Source: an uncultured Bacteroidales bacterium | GTDB taxonomy: Bacteria; Bacteroidota; Bacteroidia; Bacteroidales; Paludibacteraceae | Direction of reading: 5' to 3' | NCBI GenBank assembly: GCA_945828585.1 | Contig: CALZRN010000004.1 | Span: forward strand, 1 to 46,712 | DNA length: 46,712 nt | In this document: piece by piece, positions 19,424 through 28,958 of the stretch | Position numbering within the stretch: the first letter of the stretch is position 1 | Layout: every line of letters starts with the position of its first letter | Position numbers and translations under genes: made by a program | The notes under the pieces: model-generated | Databases searched by the model: none | Seen by the model: the letters and a program-made list of their open reading frames with translations, nothing else | Told to the model about the DNA's origin: nothing

Positions 19424-21228
19424 AAAATCTATCAGCGAACATTGTAGCCGGTCTTTCAGCCATGATAATGGCGGTCTCGTTTCCTTCGGAAACGTCCGCG
19501 TGTACGAATTTTTTAGTTGGCAAAGACGCCTCCGCGGATGGTAGTACCATCATCTCCTACGCCGCGGACTCCTACGGCATGTACGGATTCCTGCATTTCG
19601 TCCCGGCTGCCGATCATCCGGAGGGTGCCCTGCGCGAAGTGAAAGACTGGGACACCGGACGTCCGCAAGGATCCATCCCCCAGATCGCCCACACCTATAC
19701 CGTGGTGGGAAACATGAACGAGCACCAAGTCACCATCGGTGAGACCACTTGGGGCGGCCGAGAAGCCCTTTGGGACACCGTCGGCATCGACTATGGCTCA
19801 CTCATCTATATCGCCCTCGAGCGCAGTAAGACCGCCCGCGAAGCCATCGAGTGGTTCATCACTCTCGTCAACGAATACGGCTATGCCTCCGAAGGAGAGT
19901 CCTTCTCTTTCGGCGACCCCAATGAGGTATGGATCATGGATCTGATCGGCAAAGGAAAAGGGCAGAAAGGCGCTGTCTGGGTGGCTGTCCGCATTCCTGA
20001 CAATGCCATCGCGGCCCATGCCAACCAAGCGCGCATCACCACACTGCCTCTCTCCGCAAAGCACAAACTGACCAAAGAGGAGAAACGCCTCCAGAAAAAG
20101 CTTAACTGCGTTTGCAAGGGCGATTGGATGTGGAGCAAGGATGTCATCTCCTTTGCCCGCGAAAAAGGATTCTTCTCCGGCGCGGACAAAGATTTCTCCT
20201 TTCAGGCTGCCTATAACCCCTTTGAATTCAGCGGTTTATATGTCTGCGAAGCACGCGTATGGTCCTTCTTCAACCATTTCAGTGACGACATGGACAAGTA
20301 CTTCGACTACGCTACCGGCAAGACCTTCCGCGAAAATAATCAATCATCAATCATCAATCATCAATCATCAATTAGCCCGGAGGGCGAACACATGCCTCTT
20401 TGGATCGTCCCGAACCGCAAAGTCTCCGTCCAGGATATCAAGGAATGTATGCGGGATGAATACAAAGGTACGCCGCTGGACATCACCCAAGGTACCGATG
20501 CCGGCCCCTGGAACAGCAAACTTCGTTACGGCGGCTTAGGTTTCAAACTGTCTGTCAGTCCGGCGGACGGTCTGTACTCTGTCAGTCCAGAGGACGGTCT
20601 GTCAGGCGAAGCCGGTCCTGCAGCGGATACGCTGCAATATTGGTACGAGCGCCCGACGGCTACCCAGCAGACCGCTTGGTCGTTCGTCGCGCAGATGCGT
20701 CCGTACAGCAAGTATGGTATTTTCTGGTTTGGTGTGGACGATGCCGCCTGCAGCTGCTACACCCCGATGTACAGCTGCCTCAAGCATGTGCCGGAGTGTT
20801 TTGCCGAAGGCAATGGCGACAGCTACACCTATTCCCCTACCTCCGCTTGGTGGACCTTCAACCTCGTAGCGAACTGGGCGTACACCAAATATAGCCGCAT
20901 GTACCCCCACATCCGCGAGACCCAGCAGATTTGGGACGAAAAATTCAATACCCAGATAGCCGGAGTCGATGCACAGGCTTCCGAACTCAGCGAAGAGGAT
21001 GCTAAATCTTTCCTCTCGTCCTATTCGTGCTCGCAGGCAGAGAATCTTGTGGCGGATTGGCAGAGACTCTACTTCTATCTGGTGACGAAATTTATCGACG
21101 GACAGGAGCGCAAAGAAGAGAACGGACAGTTCAAGCGCAACCAGTATGGCAACAGCTGCGGACCGAATCGACTCCCTCTTCCCGAGAAATTCCTCCGACT
21201 CGTCGCCCCGGAAATAACCCACGAATAA
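19420..21228 (+). CDS. C69-family dipeptidase
   Basis: N-terminal Cys after signal peptide (ACTNFLVGKDASADGSTIISYAADSYGMYGFL); C69 pattern. Confidence 0.85.
   Translation: MKNLSANIVAGLSAMIMAVSFPSETSACTNFLVGKDASADGSTIISYAADSYGMYGFLHFVPAADHPEGALREVKDWDTGRPQGSIPQIAHTYTVVGNMNEHQVTIGETTWGGREALWDTVGIDYGSLIYIALERSKTAREAIEWFITLVNEYGYASEGESFSFGDPNEVWIMDLIGKGKGQKGAVWVAVRIPDNAIAAHANQARITTLPLSAKHKLTKEEKRLQKKLNCVCKGDWMWSKDVISFAREKGFFSGADKDFSFQAAYNPFEFSGLYVCEARVWSFFNHFSDDMDKYFDYATGKTFRENNQSSIINHQSSISPEGEHMPLWIVPNRKVSVQDIKECMRDEYKGTPLDITQGTDAGPWNSKLRYGGLGFKLSVSPADGLYSVSPEDGLSGEAGPAADTLQYWYERPTATQQTAWSFVAQMRPYSKYGIFWFGVDDAACSCYTPMYSCLKHVPECFAEGNGDSYTYSPTSAWWTFNLVANWAYTKYSRMYPHIRETQQIWDEKFNTQIAGVDAQASELSEEDAKSFLSSYSCSQAENLVADWQRLYFYLVTKFIDGQERKEENGQFKRNQYGNSCGPNRLPLPEKFLRLVAPEITHE
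20337..20387. repeat. In-frame heptamer array (aatcatc)n followed by AGCCCGGAGGGCG palindrome
   Basis: aataatcaatcatcaatcatcaatcatcaatcatcaattagcccggagggcg inside the C69 gene. Confidence 0.75.
20551..20616. repeat. In-frame repeat, family B, in the C69 gene
   Basis: tctgtcagtccggcggacggtctgtactctgtcagtccagaggacggtctgtcaggcgaagccggt. Confidence 0.7.
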
Positions 21229-21229
21229 G

Positions 21230-21290
21230 ACGAATCGTTAGTGATTCGTTAGTTATTAGTTGGTTATTCGTTAGTTATTGAGCCAACGAA
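21230..21290. repeat. Intergenic AT-rich tandem repeat (attcgttagttatt)
   Basis: gattcgttagttattagttggttattcgttagttattgag. Confidence 0.6.
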
Positions 21291-21307
21291 TACGTAAGGT
21301 CTTTTAC

Positions 21308-22099
21308 CTAAAACTTATAGCAGAAGCTGACGAACCATCCCCACTCGGACATGTACTGGGTGGGGATTTGTTTGTGTCTGACGAGATTGTTCAGACCGAA
21401 ATCATACCCGCTCTGCAGCCGGTAGCAGTCCCATTCCAGGCCGCCGCCTACGCCCCATTGGATATTCGCGCGGACTAACTCATCCGCCATCCGGTCGTAC
21501 GGCTCGGTCGCGATGCCTTGATCCTTCAGCCACGTCTCCGTGCCGGCGCTCAGGTGGTTCTGGATATAGTCCGTTTGCGCCATGCCGATATGCAACTGCG
21601 GACCCGTGTAGAAGAATAAATTCAGTTTTTTCCAGAGCGGAATGGTGTAGTACGCCCTCACTGGTATGGTCAGGTTATGCGCTAAAACGCGGTGTGTGAC
21701 GTACTCCGTCTGAACCGACGGAGCGTCCATCGACCGCCAGTGTTGCTCTCTTTGCCCGTACAGCAAGGTATAGTACACACCCGTCTGCAGGCTGAAATGG
21801 ATCGGCAGCAGGAACGTGAAAGTAGCGCCGGCGCGTACGCCGTGAAGGTACATCTCCGGGAAAGAGAGACTGTGCGTCCGTTGTTGGTGCTGCGCGTAAC
21901 CCACCTCAATGCGGTATTCCACACCAAACTGGTAACTCTCCTCCTTTTCCACTTTCTTCGTCGGATCGAAGAACGTGTTATCTGCTATCTGGTACGCCGG
22001 TTTATTGGGCTCGTCTGCCCACGCCATTCCTGACCACAAACATGTTATGAAGAGGAGGATTCCTGCCTGTTTATTCCTTAAACTGCCCATTTGTTTCAT
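21308..22099 (-). CDS. Outer-membrane beta-barrel (porin-like) protein
   Basis: Signal peptide, alternating aromatic beta strands, C-terminal GWFVSFCYKF. Confidence 0.6.
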   Translation of the reverse strand: MKQMGSLRNKQAGILLFITCLWSGMAWADEPNKPAYQIADNTFFDPTKKVEKEESYQFGVEYRIEVGYAQHQQRTHSLSFPEMYLHGVRAGATFTFLLPIHFSLQTGVYYTLLYGQREQHWRSMDAPSVQTEYVTHRVLAHNLTIPVRAYYTIPLWKKLNLFFYTGPQLHIGMAQTDYIQNHLSAGTETWLKDQGIATEPYDRMADELVRANIQWGVGGGLEWDCYRLQSGYDFGLNNLVRHKQIPTQYMSEWGWFVSFCYKF

Positions 22100-22173
22100 A
22101 ATTTGGCTGCAAATTTACTACTTTTTTTTGAAATATGCAAAAAAAATTGTATCTTTGCACTCGATTTTGTATC

Positions 22174-23580
22174 ATGACCTATACTTTTCGAGAAATAGTG
22201 CCCTATTATAAGCGAAATCTCAAAGTCGCTTTCCCCGTCATGCTCACCCAGCTCGGCGCGGCTCTGGTCGGTCTTGCGGATAGTATCATGGTGGGGCATT
22301 ACGGTACGGCGGACTTGGCGGCGGTCAGTTTCTCCAATGCCATCTTCTTCACTGTCATGGTCTTTGCCATGGGAGCCGTCATGGGCATCACGCCGCTGGT
22401 AGGGCATGTACACGGCCGCCTCGAGAAACTGCTCCAGCAGTCCGCGCCTGCCGAAGAGATTGCCCACAAGCGTGAGCAGGTCTCTTCGTATCTCGCTAAC
22501 GGACTCATTTTCACGTTCCTCATGTGCCTGGCGTCCCTTTTGTTGCTGGCGCCATGTATCCCCTATCTCGATGCGTTCGGCCAGGAACCCGTGGTTATCG
22601 CGTGCGCGCGCCCGTACTATATATTAATAGTGCTCTCTATCATCCCTTTCCTGCTTTTCTGTTTCAGCAAGCAGTTCCTTGAGGGATTGGGCAACACCAC
22701 GGTCGCGATGGTGATCACGCTCGCGTGCAACCTCTTGAATATTCTCCTGAACTGGGTCTTCATCTTCGGTCATTGGGGCTTTGAACCCATGGGAGCCAAA
22801 GGTGCCGGCATCGCTACCCTCATTGCCCGCGCGCTCATGCCTCTCTGCTTCTTTGCCGTTATGTTCTGGAAGGCGGATTGGCGCAAATATATCGTCTCCA
22901 TGCGTACGCGGATGATCACCCGCCGCGAGATTGAGCACCTGCTGGCGATCGGTACACCTATCGGACTACAGTCTTTCGCGGAGGCTTTCCTCTTCACCGC
23001 CTCTTTCGTCATCATCGGCTGGATCAGCAAGGAAGCCCTGGCGGCGCACCACGTCGCCAACCAGATGTGTGACCTCACTTTTATGTTGGCGCAAGGCATC
23101 GGAGCAGCTACTACCATCCGCGTCTCTCATCAACTCGGCAAAGGTGACCTCCACGCGGTGCGAATGGCATCTACCGCCTCTATCCACCTCTGTCTTCTGA
23201 TGAACACCATCGGCGCAAGTATCATGCTTTTCTTCCGGTATCAGATACCCTATATCTTCACCGGTGATCCCGAGGTGGCGAATATCGCTTCCACCTTGCT
23301 GGTGATAGGAGCGCTCTTCCAGTACGCGGACGGCTTGCAATGTATCGGAGCCGCTATGCTGCGCGGCATTCAGGATGTACGCGTCCCCATGCGTATCGCC
23401 CTCTTCGCCTATATAGGTGTCGCCCTGCCCCTCGGACTATATCTGACCTTCCCTGCCGGTCTTGGCGCCAAAGGCATGTGGATGGCCTTCGTCATCGCCC
23501 TTGCGATCCCGGCCGTCCTTTTCCATATACGGTTTAATAGACAACTAAAACGACTGAAATATGAATCAAAAAGTATTTGA
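22174..23580 (+). CDS. MATE family efflux transporter
   Basis: KRNLKVAFPVMLTQLGAALVGLADSIMVGHYGTADLAAVSF; start at MTYTFREI. Confidence 0.9.
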   Translation: MTYTFREIVPYYKRNLKVAFPVMLTQLGAALVGLADSIMVGHYGTADLAAVSFSNAIFFTVMVFAMGAVMGITPLVGHVHGRLEKLLQQSAPAEEIAHKREQVSSYLANGLIFTFLMCLASLLLLAPCIPYLDAFGQEPVVIACARPYYILIVLSIIPFLLFCFSKQFLEGLGNTTVAMVITLACNLLNILLNWVFIFGHWGFEPMGAKGAGIATLIARALMPLCFFAVMFWKADWRKYIVSMRTRMITRREIEHLLAIGTPIGLQSFAEAFLFTASFVIIGWISKEALAAHHVANQMCDLTFMLAQGIGAATTIRVSHQLGKGDLHAVRMASTASIHLCLLMNTIGASIMLFFRYQIPYIFTGDPEVANIASTLLVIGALFQYADGLQCIGAAMLRGIQDVRVPMRIALFAYIGVALPLGLYLTFPAGLGAKGMWMAFVIALAIPAVLFHIRFNRQLKRLKYESKSI

Positions 23581-25066
23581 CATCTTTGCTGAGATATGCA
23601 AAGTCCCCCGTCCCTCCAAGCACGAGGAGCAAATCAGCCGCTGGCTGCAATCTTTCGCCGCTGCCCATGGTATCGAGTGTGTCGCCGATGAGGCGATGAA
23701 CGTCATCATGCGTGTCCCCGCTACACCCGGTTACGAGGACCACGAGGGCGTCATCCTCCAGGCGCACATGGACATGGTCTGTGAGAAGAACGGCGATGTA
23801 ACCCATGATTTCATGACCGATCCTATCGAGACCTATATCGACGGCGAGTGGCTCAAAGCCAAAGGCACCACCCTCGGCGGTGATGATGGTATCGGTATCT
23901 CCATGGCGCTCGCTGCCATCACCGACCCCGAGCTCCCGCACCCCGCTATCGAGTGTCTCTTCACGGTCGATGAAGAGACCGGACTCACCGGCGCCATGAA
24001 GCTCCAGAATGGCATGCTTCGCCATAAGCGCCTCATCAACCTCGACTCCGAAGACGACGGCCAGATCTTCATCGGCTGCGCCGGCGGCATCGACACCCTC
24101 GCCAAGATGCACTATGAGCCGGTGTCTGTCAGCGAAGCGGTCTGTCAGCGAAGCGGTCTGTGTTCTGTCAGCCCGCAGGGCGGTCTACTCGCAGTAAAGC
24201 TGCGAGTAAGCGGATTGCTCGGCGGTCACTCCGGCGACGATATCAACAAAGGCCGCGCCAACGCCAACCAGATCCTCGTCTGGTTCCTCGCGCGTATCAT
24301 GCCCCAGACCGAAGTGCAGCTCGCGTCCATCAACGGCGGTAACCTCCGCAATGCCATCGCACGCGAAGCGGAAGCCGTCATCGCCATCCCCATGGCTTTC
24401 AAGGAGCAGATCCGCATTGAGTGGAACCATTTCGTGGCGCAGATGGAGCAGGTCTTCGGCGCCGTGGAGACGGACATGCGCCTCGACCTTGAGACAACCG
24501 ACATGCCCGAGACCTTCATCCCTGCCGACAAGGCCTACCGCCTCGTCATGGCACTCTGCGAGTGCCCCCACGGCATGATCGCCATGAGTCACGACATCCC
24601 CGGCCTCGTCGAGACCTCCACCAACCTCGCTTCTATCAAGATGTATGAAGACACCTCTCTCCCTTGTGGGGAGAGCCGGAGAGGGGTTGTAGAAATCAAC
24701 ACCTCCCAGCGGTCCTCCAAAGAATCCGCCAAGCACCATCTCAAATGGGTCGTTGAGCAGGCGCTCTCTATGGCTTGCGACGAAGTGACCCACGGTGACG
24801 GGTACCCCGGATGGACGCCCAACCCCTCTTCGCCGCTTCTCGACATCACCAAGAAAGCCTATATTGACCTCTTCAAATCCGAGCCCAAAGTGCTGGCGAT
24901 CCATGCCGGTCTGGAGTGCGGACTCTTCCTCGAGAAGTACCCCTATCTCGACATGGTCTCCATCGGTCCGCAGATGTACGGCGTCCACTCCCCCCAGGAG
25001 CGTCTCTCCATCCCCTCCACCGATCGCTGCTACGCCTGGCTCTGCCAGATACTCAAATCCCTATAA
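23561..25066 (+). CDS. pepD: Aminoacyl-histidine dipeptidase (PepD, M20 family)
   Basis: VILQAHMDMVCEKN, LGGDDGIGISMALA, LGGHSGDDINKGRANANQ. Confidence 0.93.
   Translation: MNQKVFDIFAEICKVPRPSKHEEQISRWLQSFAAAHGIECVADEAMNVIMRVPATPGYEDHEGVILQAHMDMVCEKNGDVTHDFMTDPIETYIDGEWLKAKGTTLGGDDGIGISMALAAITDPELPHPAIECLFTVDEETGLTGAMKLQNGMLRHKRLINLDSEDDGQIFIGCAGGIDTLAKMHYEPVSVSEAVCQRSGLCSVSPQGGLLAVKLRVSGLLGGHSGDDINKGRANANQILVWFLARIMPQTEVQLASINGGNLRNAIAREAEAVIAIPMAFKEQIRIEWNHFVAQMEQVFGAVETDMRLDLETTDMPETFIPADKAYRLVMALCECPHGMIAMSHDIPGLVETSTNLASIKMYEDTSLPCGESRRGVVEINTSQRSSKESAKHHLKWVVEQALSMACDEVTHGDGYPGWTPNPSSPLLDITKKAYIDLFKSEPKVLAIHAGLECGLFLEKYPYLDMVSIGPQMYGVHSPQERLSIPSTDRCYAWLCQILKSL
24124..24186. repeat. In-frame repeat, family B, in pepD
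   Basis: tctgtcagcgaagcggtctgtcagcgaagcggtctgtgttctgtcagcccgcagggcggtct. Confidence 0.75.
24652..24693. repeat. In-frame palindromic element, family A, in pepD
   Basis: cctctctcccttgtggggagagccggagaggggttg. Confidence 0.7.
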
Positions 25067-25118
25067 ATAGGTATTGCGTATGTCGCAAAAAAGCAGTAAT
25101 TTTGCACCGCAAAATTTT

Positions 25119-25152
25119 TAACTGAACACTGAACACTGAAAACTGAATACTG
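25119..25152. repeat. Heptamer array (actgaac)n directly upstream of feoB
   Basis: aactgaacactgaacactgaaaactgaatactgaatg. Confidence 0.8.
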
Positions 25153-25153
25153 A

Positions 25154-26827
25154 ATGACCAAAATCGCTGTCATAGGACTGCCTCAGAGCGGCAAATCCGC
25201 TCTCGCCTCTGCCCTCCAGAACCTGGCGGACAAAGATGCGCATGACCTGCAATTTACGGAGGTACATAACCCCGACGAGCTCCACGGACATTCCTACGAC
25301 ATCGTCCTGCAGGTCGTGGACTCCACGCGACTCGAGGAGTCGCTCCTCCTCACGCCGCATATCATCGACGAGCATGAGAAGATCGTCCTCGCTATCGGTC
25401 GTTATGACCTTCTCTTGGAGACCGACCACTCGCTCAATCTTCCCAAACTCCAGCAGCTCATCGGTGTACCCGCTTGCCGTGTCTCGGTTCATAAGAACTA
25501 CGGCTTGTCCAACTGTCTGCATGTCTTGCAGGAGGTCGCTTCGCGTCCTTTATCCAAGGCGCACCCGATCTATCACCTCCGCGATCAGGGCGATGAGGAT
25601 ACGTACCGCGCGTACGTACACGGTGTCCTCACCCAGACCCTCACCCATGCTAAAGATGATCAGAACCAGACCCGCCTGGAGAAGATCGATAAGGTCCTCA
25701 CGAACCCTTGGCTCGGTTTTCCGATCATGATGGCGGCGCTGTATCTCGTCTTCTGGTGTACCTTCACTCTCGGTGCGTACCCCCAGGGATGGATAGAGCA
25801 GGGCGTCGGAGCGGCGGCAGAGTGGTTGAGCGGCTTAATGCCGCATACCTGGTGGAGCGGTCTGCTCATCGACGGCGTCTTGCAAGGCGTCGGAGCGGTA
25901 CTGGCTTTCCTGCCGAATATCATCATCCTCTTCTTTTTCATCTCCCTCATGGAGGACTCCGGCTACATGGCGCGTGAGGCGTTTATCATGGATACCATCA
26001 TGCACCGCGTCGGGCTTCACGGACGTTCCTTCGTGCCGATGCTCATGGGCTTCGGATGTAACGTACCGGCGATCATGGCGGCCCGCGACATCCAGAATCC
26101 CAAGGACCGCGTACTGACGATGCTCATGGTGCCGTTCATGTCCTGCTCCGCAAGGCTGCCGGTATATATGCTCTTCGTAGATACTTTCTTTGCCGACCAT
26201 AAGGCCCTCGTCATGATCTCTCTCTACGCGATAGGTATCTGCCTATCCGTGCTCTTTGCCGTGTTGATGAAGAAGACCCCGTGGTTCCGGCAGGATGACG
26301 ACGACTCCGTCAACGAGTTGCCGGAGTTCCGCCTGCCCAAGGTTCGCGTCACTGCCGTGCATATATGGGAACGCGTAGCGGACTACCTCCAGAAGATCTG
26401 TACCGTCATCCTCTGGGCGTCGATCATCATCTGGGCGCTCGAGTACTTCCCCTCGCAGGACCTCAACGACCTCGAGAACTCTTACCTCGCCTCTATCGGC
26501 AAGGCCGTCTCGCCGATTTTGGAGCCGCTTGGCTTTGATTGGAAGATGTCTGTCTGCCTTCTCACCGGTCTGCCGGCGAAGGAAGCGATCGTCTCGACCC
26601 TCGCTATCCTCTACGACGGAGATATAGCGACCGCAGGCTTCACGCCCCTCACGGCGTTCTCCTTCCTGCTCTTCGTCCTGCTGTATTTCCCTTGTATCGC
26701 GACGATAGCTACCCTCCGCCGCGAGGCAGGAAAGGTCTGGGCGTGGTTCACCGTCTTCCACTCCCTCGCCCTCGCCTGGCTCGTATCCTTCCTCGTCTAT
26801 CAACTCGGATCCCTACTAGTATCCTAG
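25154..26827 (+). CDS. feoB: FeoB-like ferrous iron transporter with eroded G domain
   Basis: GLPQSGKSAL P-loop, FeoB membrane core (GYMAREAFIMDTIMHRVGLHGRSFVPMLMGFGCNVPAIMAAR), GLPAKEAIVSTLA. Confidence 0.85.
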   Translation: MTKIAVIGLPQSGKSALASALQNLADKDAHDLQFTEVHNPDELHGHSYDIVLQVVDSTRLEESLLLTPHIIDEHEKIVLAIGRYDLLLETDHSLNLPKLQQLIGVPACRVSVHKNYGLSNCLHVLQEVASRPLSKAHPIYHLRDQGDEDTYRAYVHGVLTQTLTHAKDDQNQTRLEKIDKVLTNPWLGFPIMMAALYLVFWCTFTLGAYPQGWIEQGVGAAAEWLSGLMPHTWWSGLLIDGVLQGVGAVLAFLPNIIILFFFISLMEDSGYMAREAFIMDTIMHRVGLHGRSFVPMLMGFGCNVPAIMAARDIQNPKDRVLTMLMVPFMSCSARLPVYMLFVDTFFADHKALVMISLYAIGICLSVLFAVLMKKTPWFRQDDDDSVNELPEFRLPKVRVTAVHIWERVADYLQKICTVILWASIIIWALEYFPSQDLNDLENSYLASIGKAVSPILEPLGFDWKMSVCLLTGLPAKEAIVSTLAILYDGDIATAGFTPLTAFSFLLFVLLYFPCIATIATLRREAGKVWAWFTVFHSLALAWLVSFLVYQLGSLLVS

Positions 26828-26860
26828 TACCCTAGTACCCTAGAAAAAAACTATACAATA

Positions 26861-27226
26861 ATGAAAAAATATCTCTTTATTATTATCTGCCTATTATTCT
26901 CCTTCCCCTTTCAGGGGGAAGGCCGGGAAAGGGGCTCCAAGCGGTCTAACTCCCGCCAGACGGTTGTCCTCTCCTGTGACCTCCATTGTCAGGGTTGTTG
27001 CGATAAGATCATGAAGAATATCGCTTTCGAGAAAGGTGTCAAGGATCTGGTCTGCGACCTCGATACCAAGACCGTCACCCTCACCTATGACACGACCAAG
27101 ACCAATCTCCCGACGCTCCTCAAGGCCTTCGAGAAGATCCATAAACCCGCGAAACCTATACAAAAAGAAGCATCGGATCCCAAGACGGAATCCGATGCCA
27201 ATTCAGGAGCTTCTACTCCCGATTAA
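26861..27226 (+). CDS. HMA-type (heavy-metal-associated) domain protein
   Basis: CDLHCQGCCDKIMKNIAFEKGVKDLVCDLDTKTVTLTYD after a signal-peptide-like N-terminus. Confidence 0.75.
   Translation: MKKYLFIIICLLFSFPFQGEGRERGSKRSNSRQTVVLSCDLHCQGCCDKIMKNIAFEKGVKDLVCDLDTKTVTLTYDTTKTNLPTLLKAFEKIHKPAKPIQKEASDPKTESDANSGASTPD
26899..26938. repeat. In-frame palindromic element, family A
   Basis: ctccttcccctttcagggggaaggccgggaaaggggctcc. Confidence 0.7.
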
Positions 27227-28294
27227 TTATTTGAGCTCTGCGAGGTACTTGATAGTACGTACCATCTGGCTGGTGTAGCTGTTCTCGTTATCGTACCAGC
27301 TAACAACCTGTACCTGATAGGTATCCTCGTCGATCTTAGCAACCATGGTCTGGGTAGCATCGAAGAGCGAACCGAACTTCATACCGATTACATCGCTGGA
27401 AACGATCTCATCCTCGGTGTAACCGAAGGACTCGGTCTGAGCAGCCTTCATAGCTGCGTTGATACCCTCTTTGGTGATGTCTTTACCCTTTACTACTGCT
27501 ACCAGGATAGTGGTCGAACCCGTAGGCGTCGGAACGCGTTGTGCGCTACCGATCAGCTTGCCGTTCAGCTCAGGAATAACCAGACCGATAGCCTTAGCAG
27601 CACCGGTAGAGTTCGGAACGATGTTCTGTGCACCTGCGCGGCTACGACGGAGGTCACCCTTACGTTGCGGACCATCGAGAATCATCTGGTCGCCGGTGTA
27701 AGCGTGGATAGTGCTCATGATACCGCTCTGGATCGGAGCGTATTTGTGAAGAGCTGCTGCCATCGGAGCGAGGCAGTTGGTCGTACAAGAAGCTGCGGAG
27801 ATAACCTTATCTGCCGGAGTCAGAGTCTTGTGGTTTACGTTATAAACGATGGTCGGAAGGTCGTTTCCTGCAGGAGCAGAGATAACTACTTTCTTTGCGC
27901 CAGCCTGAATATGAGCCTCTGCTTTAGCTTTCGAGGTATAGAAACCGGTGCACTCGAGAACTACGTCGATGCCCAGCTCACCCCAAGGCAGCTCAGCTGC
28001 GTTCGGCTTAGCGTAGATAGTGATCTCCTTGCCGTCAACAGTGATCGAACCCGGAGTAACGACAGTCTTGCCGTCCTCTGCGAGAACTGCGTCCTTGTAA
28101 GCTACAGTGTGCTTGCCCTCACCGAACTTGCCTGCGAAACCACCCTGAGCGGTATCGTATTTCAGAAGGTGAGCCAACATTTTCGGGCTGGTAAGGTCGT
28201 TGATGGCAACTACCTCGTAACCCTCTGCCTCGAACATCTGACGGAAAGCCAGACGACCAATACGGCCAAAGCCGTTAATTGCTACTTTTGTCAT
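27227..28294 (-). CDS. gap: Glyceraldehyde-3-phosphate dehydrogenase
   Basis: [49 protein letters not shown]. Confidence 0.97.
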   Translation of the reverse strand: MTKVAINGFGRIGRLAFRQMFEAEGYEVVAINDLTSPKMLAHLLKYDTAQGGFAGKFGEGKHTVAYKDAVLAEDGKTVVTPGSITVDGKEITIYAKPNAAELPWGELGIDVVLECTGFYTSKAKAEAHIQAGAKKVVISAPAGNDLPTIVYNVNHKTLTPADKVISAASCTTNCLAPMAAALHKYAPIQSGIMSTIHAYTGDQMILDGPQRKGDLRRSRAGAQNIVPNSTGAAKAIGLVIPELNGKLIGSAQRVPTPTGSTTILVAVVKGKDITKEGINAAMKAAQTESFGYTEDEIVSSDVIGMKFGSLFDATQTMVAKIDEDTYQVQVVSWYDNENSYTSQMVRTIKYLAELK

Positions 28295-28446
28295 AATTGT
28301 AGATTAATTTAAGTTATTTGTGTATTAATTGTTTTTCTTTGTCAAAGCTCTTTTCTTTGAAAAGCGGCGCAAAGTTACTGTTTTTTTTGCACGTATGCAA
28401 ATAATTCGTCCAAAAATCTTATTTTTGTAATCTTATTTTTACAAAA

Positions 28447-28866
28447 TCACTTCCTTCCAAAGTCCGCAGGTATCTCTCCCCAGGCTTTCGTGTCCCATTT
28501 GTATATCGGCGTGGTCCAAGTGTTGTCATGCAGCCACATCTCCGCTTTCCGTACCATGAAGAACAAGTCCTGGTTCTTGGCCGACCACTCGATCTTGGTC
28601 TTGCATCGTTTCTGGCGTACCCACGCGAGCGCCGTCACGGAATCTGTATAGATAACCCAAGGAAGGTTATATTTCTTGATATACGCCAAGCCCAATACCA
28701 ACGCTAAAAACTCGCCGATATTATTCGTCCCTTCGACGAACGGACCGCGGTGAAAGACCTCCGTGCCGGTATCCGCTATCACGCCGCGAAACTCCATGAC
28801 ACCGGGGTTGCCGCTGCATGCAGCATCTACCGCCAGAGCCGGTAATATAGGTTTTGAAGTACTCAT
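28447..28866 (-). CDS. Ribonuclease H-like protein
   Basis: AVDAACSGNPGVMEFRGVIADTGTEVF, TNNIGEFLALVLGLAYI, YTDSVTALAWV. Confidence 0.8.
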   Translation of the reverse strand: MSTSKPILPALAVDAACSGNPGVMEFRGVIADTGTEVFHRGPFVEGTNNIGEFLALVLGLAYIKKYNLPWVIYTDSVTALAWVRQKRCKTKIEWSAKNQDLFFMVRKAEMWLHDNTWTTPIYKWDTKAWGEIPADFGRK

Positions 28867-28871
28867 TGTTT

Positions 28872-28946
28872 TGGTGACTCGCCCGGGAATCGAACCCGGA
28901 TTTGAGCTTTAGGAGAGCCCCGTTCTATCCATTGAACTAACAAGTC
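28872..28946 (-). tRNA. tRNA-Arg (anticodon CCU), CCA encoded
   Basis: Cloverleaf GACTTGT-TA-GTTCAATGGATAGAAC-G-GGGCT-CTCCTAA-AGCTC-AAATC-CCGGGTTCGATTCCCGG-GCGAGTC-A-CCA. Confidence 0.95.
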
Positions 28947-28958
28947 TTTTTACACCCT

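Noticed and set aside
25154-25560. FeoB G-domain anomaly as a sequencing frameshift
   Set aside because: Frame is continuous and strands flanking the missing motifs (VVDSTRLE, SVHKNYGL) align well, so erosion is more likely than error
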